A stretch of DNA of 64,000 nt. Source: VFMC01 sp044238435. Its GTDB lineage: Bacteria > Actinomycetota > Acidimicrobiia > Acidimicrobiales > Ilumatobacteraceae. Below, in pieces: positions 43,725-51,639 of the stretch. How positions within the stretch are numbered: the stretch's first letter is position 1; every line of letters begins with the position of its first letter. Where the stretch lies: the NCBI GenBank assembly GCA_044238435.1, contig JBIIDH010000003.1, forward strand, positions 19,090-83,089. The letters are read 5' to 3'. The position numbers and the translations under genes are program-made. The notes under the pieces are model-generated. The model did not search any database and was not told the DNA's origin. It worked only from the letters and a program-made list of their open reading frames with translations.

Positions 43725-44873
43725 TCATCCTGCCTGCGGCACGGGCACCGGGAGCGGAGACGAACGGGCGCGGAGTCGGCCGTAGCCCCACAGCAGCGGC
43801 AGGGTGATGAGCAGCGGCACGAGCACCGCGAGCGGGCGGGTGGCCCACCACAGACCCGAGATCTCGAGGTTGTCGACGCGCTTGCCCGTCAGCCGCCAGA
43901 ACCCGTACAGCGCCAGGGCCATGCCCGTGGAGTGCAGCAGGTACAGCGGCATCGCATAGGTGTTCATCACGCTGCGGAACCGCACCCAGCGGGGCCGATC
44001 GAGCCGGGCCAACAGCGCAGGCCGCAGCAACGCCAACGCGCCGATCTGGAAGGTGGCGAGGGCCACGATCGCCAGGCTGGGCGGGCTCATGTTCGAGAAC
44101 CGGTCGCCGGGCACCCCCACCATCGATGCCGGGTACAGGCCCGCCCACACCAGCCCGATCAGTCCGAACAGGCCGGCCCACATGATGGCCTGCTGCTGGC
44201 GCCGGTCGAGCGCGCACACCCGGTCGTACGAGAAACCCACCACGAATGCCAGGCCCCACACGAACCACATGTTCGCCCACCCGATCCACGGCACATCGTG
44301 CGAGAAGCGGGCCACGTCGACCAACGCTGCGGCCCCCGCCAGCCACACCGGCAGCAGGATGCCGAAGCGTCGGTGCAGCCACAGCCACAGCGGCAGGGCC
44401 GCGATGATGAGCAGGTAGGTGCCGGCGAACCAGAGGGGGCTGAGCACCAGCAGCATCACCCGGCCCATCCAGTCGATGTCGTAGACCGCCGCCATCGCGA
44501 TGGCGATGGCCCACCAGGCCACGATCAGCCCCAGGGCGGGCAGGGCGATCTCGCGCAGGCGGCGCACGAGGTACTCGCCCATCGTGTCGCCCCGCGCCTG
44601 CGCTGCGTGCCAGCCCGACCAGGTGGCCCAACCGCCGACGAAGAAGAACAGCGGCATCACCTGCAGGGCCCAGGTGAGCAGCCACAGGCCCCGGGTGTAG
44701 CCGATGGGGTTCGACACATGGGGGCCGTCGGCGCGCCAGTCGAACACCGTGAAGCACCAGTGGTACAGCACCACCACCACCAGGCTGCCCGCTCGAACGA
44801 GATCGACGAAGGGGTCGCGCCCACTGGGCACGACCGGGTCGTCGGGCGACCGCGGGGCGGGCTGCGCCTCCAC
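43725..44873 (-). CDS. Acyltransferase family 3 (OafA/YrhL-like) membrane protein
   Basis: Protein of 382 aa with about ten membrane segments. The family opening is seen as DPFVDLVRAGSLVVVVLYHW (Arg and His of the catalytic R/H pair), and a later extracytoplasmic segment FFFVGGWATWSGW. Such proteins O-acetylate or otherwise acylate surface glycans or lipids. The gene follows the XRE-cupin regulator with a 4-bp gap in the same direction, so the two are probably co-transcribed. Confidence 0.85.
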   Translation of the reverse strand: MEAQPAPRSPDDPVVPSGRDPFVDLVRAGSLVVVVLYHWCFTVFDWRADGPHVSNPIGYTRGLWLLTWALQVMPLFFFVGGWATWSGWHAAQARGDTMGEYLVRRLREIALPALGLIVAWWAIAIAMAAVYDIDWMGRVMLLVLSPLWFAGTYLLIIAALPLWLWLHRRFGILLPVWLAGAAALVDVARFSHDVPWIGWANMWFVWGLAFVVGFSYDRVCALDRRQQQAIMWAGLFGLIGLVWAGLYPASMVGVPGDRFSNMSPPSLAIVALATFQIGALALLRPALLARLDRPRWVRFRSVMNTYAMPLYLLHSTGMALALYGFWRLTGKRVDNLEISGLWWATRPLAVLVPLLITLPLLWGYGRLRARSSPLPVPVPQAG

Positions 44874-44877
44874 TTGG

Positions 44878-45513
44878 TCAGCCCCCGGCGTCGATCGGTC
44901 GGGTGATGACGCGGCCGGGCTGCGGACTCGTCACCACTTCGGCGTCTTCGCTCACCAGCACCAGCAGCAGACGGGCCGGCGAGCGCACGACCCGATACCG
45001 GTTGGGCACGTCGCCGGCGATGCTCAGCGTGTCGCCGGCGCGCAGCACCATCACGCTGCCGTCGACCTCGAACTCGTACGCCCCGGCCAACACGTGGCAC
45101 ACCTGGTCGTTGCGGTGCACGTAGTGGAAGGGCGGCAACTCGGTGGGGCCACCCTCGAACTCGACGATGCTCGCCTGGCCCGACCGTCGGGTGTACGCGG
45201 TGGCCGTCGTCCATCCGTCGCTCATCGGGATGCGGGGTCGTTCGGCTCGACGCACGAGGTCGTATCGCTGGTCGGAGGCCATCGTGCCGAACAACCCGGC
45301 CGCGCTGATGCCGAGCGCCTCGGCGATGCGATCGACCGACGAGAGGCTCAGCCCGGCCAGGCCGCGTTCCACCTTGCTGAGGAAGGGCTGCGACAGGCCC
45401 GACAACTGGGCGAGCTGTTGCATGGTCAGCCCCAGGGCGTGGCGCCGCGCCCGGATGGCGGACCCGATCAGTCCGCCGATCTCATCGGTCTCGCTCGCGG
45501 TCGGCTTCACCAT
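44878..45513 (-). CDS. XRE-family transcriptional regulator with C-terminal cupin domain
   Basis: Protein of 211 aa from ATG 45513 (GTG 45519 is two codons upstream). The HTH of lambda-repressor type is IRARRHALGLTMQQLAQLSG and LSQPFLSKVERGLAGLSLSS (about 20-60). The C-terminal cupin has PFHYVHRNDQVCHVLAGAYEFE and AGDTLSIAGDVPNRYRV. Regulators of this design often control genes for catabolism or detoxification of small amines. It is divergent from the amidohydrolase gene, its likely target. Confidence 0.9.
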   Translation of the reverse strand: MVKPTASETDEIGGLIGSAIRARRHALGLTMQQLAQLSGLSQPFLSKVERGLAGLSLSSVDRIAEALGISAAGLFGTMASDQRYDLVRRAERPRIPMSDGWTTATAYTRRSGQASIVEFEGGPTELPPFHYVHRNDQVCHVLAGAYEFEVDGSVMVLRAGDTLSIAGDVPNRYRVVRSPARLLLVLVSEDAEVVTSPQPGRVITRPIDAGG

Positions 45514-45519
45514 GCGCAC

Positions 45520-45631
45520 CCCATCTTGCCGGTCGTCACCCCGCCGTCTGCGTCACCACTGGCGGCGATGCCGCCGCGAACCGGCGCATGCACCGGGGTT
45601 ATATTCCTCTCATGCATATCGAGGTGGGGCG
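45520..45631. promoter_or_regulatory. Divergent promoter region between XRE-cupin and amidohydrolase genes
   Basis: This 112-bp gap contains an AT-rich patch GTTATATTCCTCTCATGCAT (45598-45617) in an otherwise GC-rich region, with the small palindrome ATGCAT. It is a plausible promoter and operator for the amidohydrolase gene whose ATG lies at 45632. No longer inverted repeat was seen. Confidence 0.35.
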
Positions 45632-46864
45632 ATGAGTGGGCCGAGAACCGTACTGATCGGCGGGTGCGACGCGAAGGGTGTCCGCATCGACGTGGCTGTC
45701 GATCCGGCCACGGGCCTCATCGACGAGGTGGGGCTGATCCGACCACGCGAGCACGACACGGTCGAGGACGTCAGCGGCATGCTCATCCTCCCGGCCGGCG
45801 CCGAGCCTCATGCGCATCTCGACAAGACCCTGTCGGCTCGCGACATCGCGGCCATGCCGGCCGATCTCGACCAGGCCGTCAGCGACTGGGCGCGCATCTG
45901 GCCCCTGCTCACTGTCGACGACATGAGGGCCCGGGCCACCGAGGCCATCGGCGAGATGGTGCGCAACGGGTACACGCTCATCCGCACGCACGTCGACATC
46001 GCCTCGGGCGTGGGTGTGCGCGGGATCGAAGCGCTCATCCAGGTGCGCGACGACATGCATCGCCGCGGCCTGTGCGACCTGCAGGTCGTCGGCCTGGTGT
46101 CGCTCCCCTTCGGTGGAGAAGCCGGGGCCGCCCACCGCCGTCTGCTCGACGAGGCGATCGAGATGGGGATCGACGTGGTGGGCGGCAGCCCCGACATCGA
46201 TCCCGACCCGATGGGGGCCACGGTCGCTGCCGTCGACGCTGCGGCCCGCAGCGGTCTGCCGATCGACCTGCACACCGATCAGACCGTCGACTCATCGTTC
46301 TTCTACCTGCCCGAGTACGTCCGCCTGCTCCGCGAACGGGGCATCACCCGGTCCGCCGCGAGCCACTGCATCAGCCTGTCCACCCAGCCGCTCGACGTGC
46401 AGCGCCGTGTGGCCGACCAGTTGGCGGCCGCTGGCACGGCGGTGTTCGTCATGCCGCTCACCAGCCTCTTCTACTTCGGCTGGGACACGCCGGTCGGGCC
46501 GCCCCGGGGCCTGGCCCCGGTGCACGTGCTCGACGAGGCAGGCGTGCTGGTGGCCGCCGGCGCCGACAACGTGCGCGACGTGTTCTTCCCCTACGGCCGC
46601 TTCGACCCGCTCGAGACCGCAGCCGTGGTGGCGATGGTCTCGCACCTCGACCCCGACCGGGCGTGGGACATGTGCTCGAACCGGGCCCGCCGGGCGCTCG
46701 GCGCAGCACCGGTGACGCTGACGGTGGGGTCGCCCGCCGAACTGCTCGCCGTCGCCGGCCGTTCGATCACCGAGGTCGTCGGCGGCGCTCCGTCGGACCG
46801 TGTCACCGTGCACCGGGGACGCGTGGTCGCCCGCACCCGTTCCACCACCGACCTGCTGGCCTGA
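45632..46864 (+). CDS. Amidohydrolase-family protein (cytosine deaminase-like)
   Basis: Protein of 410 aa from ATG 45632 with GAGG upstream. Metal-dependent hydrolase fold: GAEPHAHLDKTLSA contains the H-x-H metal pair, RTHVDIASGVG follows strand 3, IDLHTDQTVDSSF and AASHCISLS carry the next two metal-binding His, and GADNVRDVFFPYG holds the final Asp. The HxHLDK form is that of cytosine deaminase and related aminohydrolases. Substrate uncertain (a pyrimidine, triazine or cyclic amide). Regulation by the divergent XRE-cupin protein is likely. Confidence 0.88.
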   Translation: MSGPRTVLIGGCDAKGVRIDVAVDPATGLIDEVGLIRPREHDTVEDVSGMLILPAGAEPHAHLDKTLSARDIAAMPADLDQAVSDWARIWPLLTVDDMRARATEAIGEMVRNGYTLIRTHVDIASGVGVRGIEALIQVRDDMHRRGLCDLQVVGLVSLPFGGEAGAAHRRLLDEAIEMGIDVVGGSPDIDPDPMGATVAAVDAAARSGLPIDLHTDQTVDSSFFYLPEYVRLLRERGITRSAASHCISLSTQPLDVQRRVADQLAAAGTAVFVMPLTSLFYFGWDTPVGPPRGLAPVHVLDEAGVLVAAGADNVRDVFFPYGRFDPLETAAVVAMVSHLDPDRAWDMCSNRARRALGAAPVTLTVGSPAELLAVAGRSITEVVGGAPSDRVTVHRGRVVARTRSTTDLLA

Positions 46865-46889
46865 CCGGAGGTCGCTACCCTACGAGGCG

Positions 46890-47387
46890 ATGGCACCGCT
46901 CAGCCGACGTCGACTGATGGCACTCGCGCTCCTCGCCGTCGGCGCCGCCGGCTGCACGTCGGGTGGCACCGCGGGCGACACGGACGCCACGTCGTCGGCC
47001 TCGGCCGGGTTGGCCGGCGTGAAGTTCGACGTGCACCGCGACCCTGGTTGAGGCTGCTGCATCGAGTGGGTCGTGTACCTGCGCAACCGTGGTGCCACCG
47101 TCGAGGTGACCGACGACCCCGAGCGCGACGCGTTCCGCGCGGCCAAGGGCATCGGCGACGACGTGGCCTCGTGCCACACCGCCGAGGTCGACGGCTACCT
47201 CGTCGAGGGTCACGTGCCGGTCGCGGCCATCACCCGATTGCTGGCCGAACGACCCGTCGCCGTGGGCCTGGCGCTGCCGGGCATGCCCCGCGACTCTCCC
47301 GGCATGGGCGGCGACGAATCCACGTGGGCGACGCTGCCGGTGGTGCTGGTCGGCACCGACGGTTCCGTCTCCCCCTGGACGTACTGA
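46890..47387 (+). CDS. DUF411-family lipoprotein, probable selenoprotein (UGA at codon 54)
   Basis: A 53-codon open stretch and a 111-codon stretch lie in the same frame, split only by TGA 47049-47051. Read-through gives 165 aa: lipoprotein signal MAPLSRRRLMALALLAVGAA-GC (lipid Cys22), a short linker, then VKFDVHRDPG-U54-G-C-C-IEWVVYL. DUF411 proteins have C-G-C-C-x-x-W here, so the UGA replaces exactly the first conserved Cys. The rest of the family signature is intact: DDVASCHTAEVDGYLVEGHV (written to 20), VAAITRLLAERP, VGLALPGMPRDSPGMG. DUF411 is linked with copper handling. A SECIS-like hairpin follows the UGA. If UGA were a stop, the conserved domain could not be made from the lipoprotein start. 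Confidence 0.87.
47064..47084 (+). promoter_or_regulatory. Putative bacterial SECIS hairpin of the DUF411 selenoprotein
   Basis: Twenty nt after the UGA lies the pentaloop CGUGU (47072-47076). The stem pairs G64-C84, G66-C82, U67-G81, G68-U80, G69-C79, G70-C78 and U71-A77 (add 47000), with one A-G mismatch. G is the second loop base, as expected for SelB recognition, and the loop start CGUG is the same as in the UGSC gene's hairpin. The stem is weaker than in the UGSC gene. Confidence 0.55.
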
Positions 47388-47433
47388 AGAGCGAGCCCGG
47401 CGCCGCTGTCCGCCACCGATCCGCTCCGTTCGT

Positions 47434-47449
47434 CTTCCCGGCCGGGAAG
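47434..47449. repeat. 16-bp perfect palindrome in the selenoprotein/MFS intergenic region
   Basis: CTTCCCGGCCGGGAAG reads the same on both strands. It lies in the 132-bp gap between the convergent selenoprotein and MFS genes, so a bidirectional terminator is the simplest idea, but there is no loop or T run. It may be an operator-like or chance palindrome. Confidence 0.45.
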
Positions 47450-47519
47450 CTCTCGAGCCTCCTGCCGAGCAACGACCGCTGCATCACCGCACGATGGCGC
47501 ACCCAGGTGCAGCCGGGCC

Positions 47520-48845
47520 TCAGCGGTTGAGGGTGAAGTTCCGGACTGCAGCCCCGGGGCTCGAACCTCCGGCGATGACCTGCACGTCGTGCGCAGGCAT
47601 CGCTCTCGCCGCTCGCCAGCGGACGAGCCGCGGCACGGTGATCACGGCGGCGAGCGGCATCAGCGCCCCGACCGCGACCAGTGCGACCTCCAGGCCGGCC
47701 AGCGAGATCACCGGCCCGACGACCACGCTGCCGATCAGCATGGCGGCCACCGTCGACGAATCGAGCAGACCGAACACACCAGCGATCCGATCCGCGGGCA
47801 GATGTTGCTGCACGGCGGTCAGTGCGAGCACCTCGGTGAGCACCAGACCCAGCCCGCTCACCCCGAGCAACACGATGCCGACAGCGGGAGCGCTCGCGAT
47901 CGCCAGCAACGCGAGCGGGACGCCACCGAGCAGCACCGACCCGGCGAGCACGAGATCGGCGCGAACGAACCCTCCAGCCGGACGAACTGCGAGCAGCGCT
48001 GCGAACGCCCCTGCGCCCAGTCCAGCGCACAGCGCTCCGTACCCGCCTTCACTCATGCCCAGCCTCTTCCAGGCGACCACCAGCATCAGCACCTGCAACG
48101 CCCCGTAGACGACGTTCGACACCAGGAGCAGCGCCAATGGATGGTGCACCGCCGGAGTGGCACGCACCGTGCGGATGCCGTCGAGCACCGAATCGACGAG
48201 ACGCTCCCGCTCGGCACGAACCGTGGGCGCATACGGCTCGGCCACGGGCACAGCACCGCGACGCCCGCTGCGCAGGGCGGCCGTGGCGAGCACCAACCCG
48301 AGTGTGGCGAGCCCGGCTTCGACGCCGACGGTCGGGAGCATCCCTGCGGCAGTGACCACCAGCCCTCCGAGGCCGGGCCCGGCGATCCATGCCAACGACT
48401 CCACCGTCGAGAGCAATCCGTTGGCCGCAGCGAGGTCGTCGCGGTCAACCGCACGCGGCAGTAACGCCGCCATCGATGGATATGCGATCGTCCACGCGGT
48501 TTGCCCGACGAACCCGATCAGCGCGACGACCAGCAATGGCGCCGAGGACACGGTGGCTGCGAGCAGTCCGGCGACCACCACCTGGGCGGCGAACGCCCAC
48601 TGCAAGACGCGACGCTGATCGAAGCGGTCGGCGATCGCGCCGCTGAAGGCCGAGAACAGCACGAACGGTGCGACCCGCGACACCACACCGACCGTCGCCC
48701 ACAGTGTCGTGCCGCCGCGTCGGAACAGCGCGACGGACACCACCACCGTGGCGACACCCATCGAGGCCGAGACGAGCGAGTAGGCGAGCAGCTCGAGCCG
48801 GAACATCGGCTGGCGCAGCGCTCGGCGAATACCGGTCTCGCTCAT
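47520..48845 (-). CDS. MFS transporter
   Basis: Protein of 441 aa with twelve predicted membrane segments. The loop between segments 2 and 3 has the MFS signature form SGAIADRFDQRRVLQWAF. Sequence style (FSAFSGAIADRF, GLGLVLTEVLAL) is that of the MFS_3/enterobactin-exporter-like drug efflux group. Substrate unknown. Its start codon at 48845 overlaps the first possible start of the divergent cupin gene. Confidence 0.88.
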   Translation of the reverse strand: MSETGIRRALRQPMFRLELLAYSLVSASMGVATVVVSVALFRRGGTTLWATVGVVSRVAPFVLFSAFSGAIADRFDQRRVLQWAFAAQVVVAGLLAATVSSAPLLVVALIGFVGQTAWTIAYPSMAALLPRAVDRDDLAAANGLLSTVESLAWIAGPGLGGLVVTAAGMLPTVGVEAGLATLGLVLATAALRSGRRGAVPVAEPYAPTVRAERERLVDSVLDGIRTVRATPAVHHPLALLLVSNVVYGALQVLMLVVAWKRLGMSEGGYGALCAGLGAGAFAALLAVRPAGGFVRADLVLAGSVLLGGVPLALLAIASAPAVGIVLLGVSGLGLVLTEVLALTAVQQHLPADRIAGVFGLLDSSTVAAMLIGSVVVGPVISLAGLEVALVAVGALMPLAAVITVPRLVRWRAARAMPAHDVQVIAGGSSPGAAVRNFTLNR

Positions 48846-48927
48846 GCCCGCCCGCTCAGCACAGTCGAAAGGCTACATCGTGCCGGACTTGGGCCTGGAC
48901 AGACGCCGGCGGCGCGATGATGCAGGT

Positions 48928-49473
48928 GTGCGCGCCCACGACGATGCGATCCGCTCGTTCCTGGCCGCCTGCTCCGAACGGGTGACGGCCCTGGTCGACG
49001 CACTGCCGGCCGCTGACGGGGCAGCCGCGTTCGCCCACGCGCTCGAGCATTCGAGTCCGCTGCCGTTCGAGTCCGGCTGGCTTCCTGCGCTCGACACTCT
49101 CCAGCACGTCGACCAGACGCCGATCGGCCGACGCTTCGTCGAGATCGCACCGCTGCTGCCGTGGGAGCCGACGTTTCGCACCGACGACCGCGGTGCCGAC
49201 ATCGCCCTGGCACCGCTCGACCGAACGCGCGATCTGGGCGACCTCACCGTGGGTCTGATGTACATCCGGCCCGGGTGCACCTATCCCCTGCACAGCCACC
49301 CACCGAACGAGCTGTACCTCACCGTCGCCGGGCAGGGTGAGTGGCGCTTCGGTGGCCACGACGAGTTCCGTACGGTCGGCCCCGACGCCGTGGTCTACAA
49401 CCACCCCGGCGATCTGCACTCGGCTGTCGCCGGTGACGCACCGTTGGTGGCGCTGTACGTCTTGTGGGACTGA
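48928..49473 (+). CDS. Cupin-domain protein, DMSP-lyase-like (DddL/DddQ type)
   Basis: Protein of 181 aa from GTG 48928; an ATG at 48844 would overlap the divergent MFS start and add an Arg-rich, non-conserved leader. A helical N-terminus precedes a single cupin with GLMYIRPGCTYPLHSHPPNE (metal-binding H-x-H and Glu, plus Tyr), LYLTVAGQGEWRFGG, and NHPGDLHSAVAG giving the last His ligand. This combination resembles the dimethylsulfoniopropionate lyases DddL/DddQ, which release dimethyl sulfide and acrylate. No acrylate-processing genes adjoin it, so the activity is an inference. Confidence 0.7.
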   Translation: MRAHDDAIRSFLAACSERVTALVDALPAADGAAAFAHALEHSSPLPFESGWLPALDTLQHVDQTPIGRRFVEIAPLLPWEPTFRTDDRGADIALAPLDRTRDLGDLTVGLMYIRPGCTYPLHSHPPNELYLTVAGQGEWRFGGHDEFRTVGPDAVVYNHPGDLHSAVAGDAPLVALYVLWD

Positions 49474-49476
49474 GCG

Positions 49477-49959
49477 TCAGTCGCCGCGGCGGGCGCGCTC
49501 GATGGCGGCGATGTCGATCTTCTGCATCGTCATCATCGCCTCGAACACCCGCTTGGCCGCCTGCGGGTCCGGGTCGGCCATGCCATCGCTGAGCGCACGC
49601 GGCGTGATCTGCCACGACAGCCCCCAGCGGTCCTTGCACCAACCGCACTGGCTCTCGGCGCCACCGTTGTCGACGATGGCGTTCCACAGTCGATCGGTCT
49701 CGGCCTGGTCGTCGGTGGCGATCTGGAACGAGAAGGCCTCCGACTGTGAGAACGCCGGGCCACCGTTCAGGCCCAGGCATGGGATGCCGCACACCGTGAA
49801 CTCCACGGTGAGCACGTCGCCGGCTTGGCCGTCGGGGTAGTCGCTCGGGGCGCGCATCACCCGTCCGACCGAACTGTCGGGGAACGTGGCCGCGTAGAAC
49901 TCGGCCGCGGCGAGCGCGTCGCGGTCGTACCAGATGCAGATCGTGTTCTTCGGGGTCAT
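49477..49959 (-). CDS. PhnB-like VOC-family protein
   Basis: Protein of 160 aa from ATG 49959, preceded by GGGAG. The PhnB/3-demethylubiquinone-methyltransferase-like group is recognised by TICIWYDRDALAAAEFYAAT, FPDSSVGRV, GPAFSQSEAFSFQIATDDQA and CGWCKDRWGLSWQITPRAL. Despite old names these are VOC-fold proteins of unknown reaction. The ATG overlaps the stop of the upstream nucleoside hydrolase gene, so the two are coupled. Confidence 0.85.
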   Translation of the reverse strand: MTPKNTICIWYDRDALAAAEFYAATFPDSSVGRVMRAPSDYPDGQAGDVLTVEFTVCGIPCLGLNGGPAFSQSEAFSFQIATDDQAETDRLWNAIVDNGGAESQCGWCKDRWGLSWQITPRALSDGMADPDPQAAKRVFEAMMTMQKIDIAAIERARRGD

Positions 49960-50861
49960 GTTGTCTCCCTCATCGTGACGCTCGGCGGGCAACCGAGTGC
50001 ACGCATGAACGCCTCGTGCGCGCCCACCGGGTCGAGGTCGGTGCACACCTCGATGACCGACGAGTCGTCGGGGGTGCCGCGCACCCGGCCGTCGGCCTCA
50101 ACTGCCACCGCCATGTGCGTGAACGTGAACAGACCAGGCTCGGCTATGGCGAGCAGCGTCAGCGGGTCGTGGGCCCAGCTGCGGTCGTTCGGCATGCCCT
50201 CGCGCAGGCCCGACAGGAACTGCCAGAAGCGCCGGGCCTCGTCGGCCATCAGCGGGCCGATCGGGTGCACCGCGGCGATGCGGTCGACATCGTGCTCGTC
50301 GATCGCCACCCGCAAGGTCTGGTCGAGCGGCACGATGGTGATGGGGGCGCCCGACCCGAGCACGACCTCGGTGGCCACGGCATCGGAGGCGAAGTTGTGC
50401 TCGGGCCAGCCGGCCTGGAACTCGCCACCCATCACCCAGAGCCGGCCCACGTTGCCGGCGAAGTCGGGGTCGCGGTGGATGGCCGTGGCGACGTTGGTGA
50501 GCGGGCCGATGGCCAGCACCTCGAGCGTGCCCGGGTCGGCCGCTGCCAGGTCGATCAGCACATCGACCGCATCGCCGGCTGCGTAGTGGGCGTCGGCCAG
50601 GCCGGGCACCCCGACGCCTTCGTGCCCGGCCCACATCACGGCCTTGCCGCTGAGCGGCTGTTCGCAGCCCCGGTACACGGGTGCGTCGATCCCCATCATC
50701 CCCAGCGCCACCGAGGCCAGCCGCGCTCGCACGTCGGTGTCGCCGTAGACCAGCGTGACGGCTTCGAGGTCGAGCCCGACCAGGCCGGGCAGCATCGCCA
50801 GGGTCCACAGATCGTCGACATCGGTGCCGATGTCGGTGTCGATCACCAGTCGCCTGCCCAT
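49956..50861 (-). CDS. Nucleoside hydrolase (IunH/RihA-like)
   Basis: Protein of 301 aa from ATG 50861, with AGGAAGTGGGG upstream. The Ca2+-binding signature is RLVIDTDIGTDVDDLWTLAM (DTDxGxDVDD-type Asp cluster), and further family parts are EVLAIGPLTNVATAI, WVMGGEF and AHDPLTLLA with the distal Asp. It splits purine or pyrimidine ribonucleosides into base and ribose. The catalytic His region is less clear, so specificity is open. Confidence 0.9.
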   Translation of the reverse strand: MGRRLVIDTDIGTDVDDLWTLAMLPGLVGLDLEAVTLVYGDTDVRARLASVALGMMGIDAPVYRGCEQPLSGKAVMWAGHEGVGVPGLADAHYAAGDAVDVLIDLAAADPGTLEVLAIGPLTNVATAIHRDPDFAGNVGRLWVMGGEFQAGWPEHNFASDAVATEVVLGSGAPITIVPLDQTLRVAIDEHDVDRIAAVHPIGPLMADEARRFWQFLSGLREGMPNDRSWAHDPLTLLAIAEPGLFTFTHMAVAVEADGRVRGTPDDSSVIEVCTDLDPVGAHEAFMRALGCPPSVTMRETT

Positions 50862-50937
50862 TCGCTGCCCCACTTCCTGTCGCACAGTGGGGCGAGTCTC
50901 GCGCGAGCGGTCGTCCTGGCGTCAGTGCATCACGCCA

Positions 50938-51639
50938 TCACTCACCGGGGCTGACGAGCCCCGTCTCGTACCCGATGACCACCAGTTGTGCCCGGTCGCG
51001 TGCATTCAGCTTGCCGAGGATCCGGCTGACGTGGGTCTTCGCCGTGAGCGGCGACATGTACAGCGACTCGCCGATCTCGGCATTCGTCTTGCCCCGTGCA
51101 ACCTCGGCCAGCACTTCGCGCTCGCGTTCGCTCAACACGTCGAGGGGGCCGGGTGTGCCGGGACGACTGACCGGTCGGTTGACGAGGTCGGCGACCAGTC
51201 GCCTCGTCATGGCGGGAGCGATCAGCACGTCACCCTCGACGGCAGCCCTGATCGCCTCGAGGAGGAGCCGAGGCGGCGTGTCCTTCAGGAGGAATCCGGA
51301 CGCACCTGCACGGAGCGCCTCATAGACGTACTCGTCGAGCGCGAACGTGGTCAGCACGAGCACCTTGGTGGAGCGCAGCCGATCGTCGCCGCAGATCGCA
51401 CGCGTGGCGTCGAGCCCGTCCATCCGGGGCATACGGATGTCCATCAGCACCACATCGGGTCGGGTCCGCCGTACCTCGGCGATCGCCTGGGTACCGTCGC
51501 CGACCTCGCCGACCACCTCGATGCCGGGTTCGTTGGCGAGCAGCGCAGCGAACCCACGGCGCACGAGTTCCTGGTCGTCGGCGAGCAACACGCGGATATC
51601 GCGTTCTGCCGCTACGGGCGGATCGCTCGCCGCAGTCAC
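50938..51639 (-). CDS. NarL/LuxR-family response regulator
   Basis: Protein of 233 aa; GTG 51639 overlaps the kinase stop. The receiver domain has acidic pair ADDQ at residues 20-23, phospho-acceptor Asp about 67 in VVLMDIRMPRMDG and the conserved Lys in SGFLLKDT. The C-terminal LuxR HTH is LSEREREVLAEVARGKTNAE then IGESLYMSPLTAKTHVSRIL. It is the last gene of an ABC-transporter/two-component operon and probably controls that operon. Confidence 0.93.
   Translation of the reverse strand: MTAASDPPVAAERDIRVLLADDQELVRRGFAALLANEPGIEVVGEVGDGTQAIAEVRRTRPDVVLMDIRMPRMDGLDATRAICGDDRLRSTKVLVLTTFALDEYVYEALRAGASGFLLKDTPPRLLLEAIRAAVEGDVLIAPAMTRRLVADLVNRPVSRPGTPGPLDVLSEREREVLAEVARGKTNAEIGESLYMSPLTAKTHVSRILGKLNARDRAQLVVIGYETGLVSPGE

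Noticed and set aside
47434..47449. Rho-independent terminator
   Set aside because: Perfect palindrome with no loop bases and no T run; kept only as a repeat.
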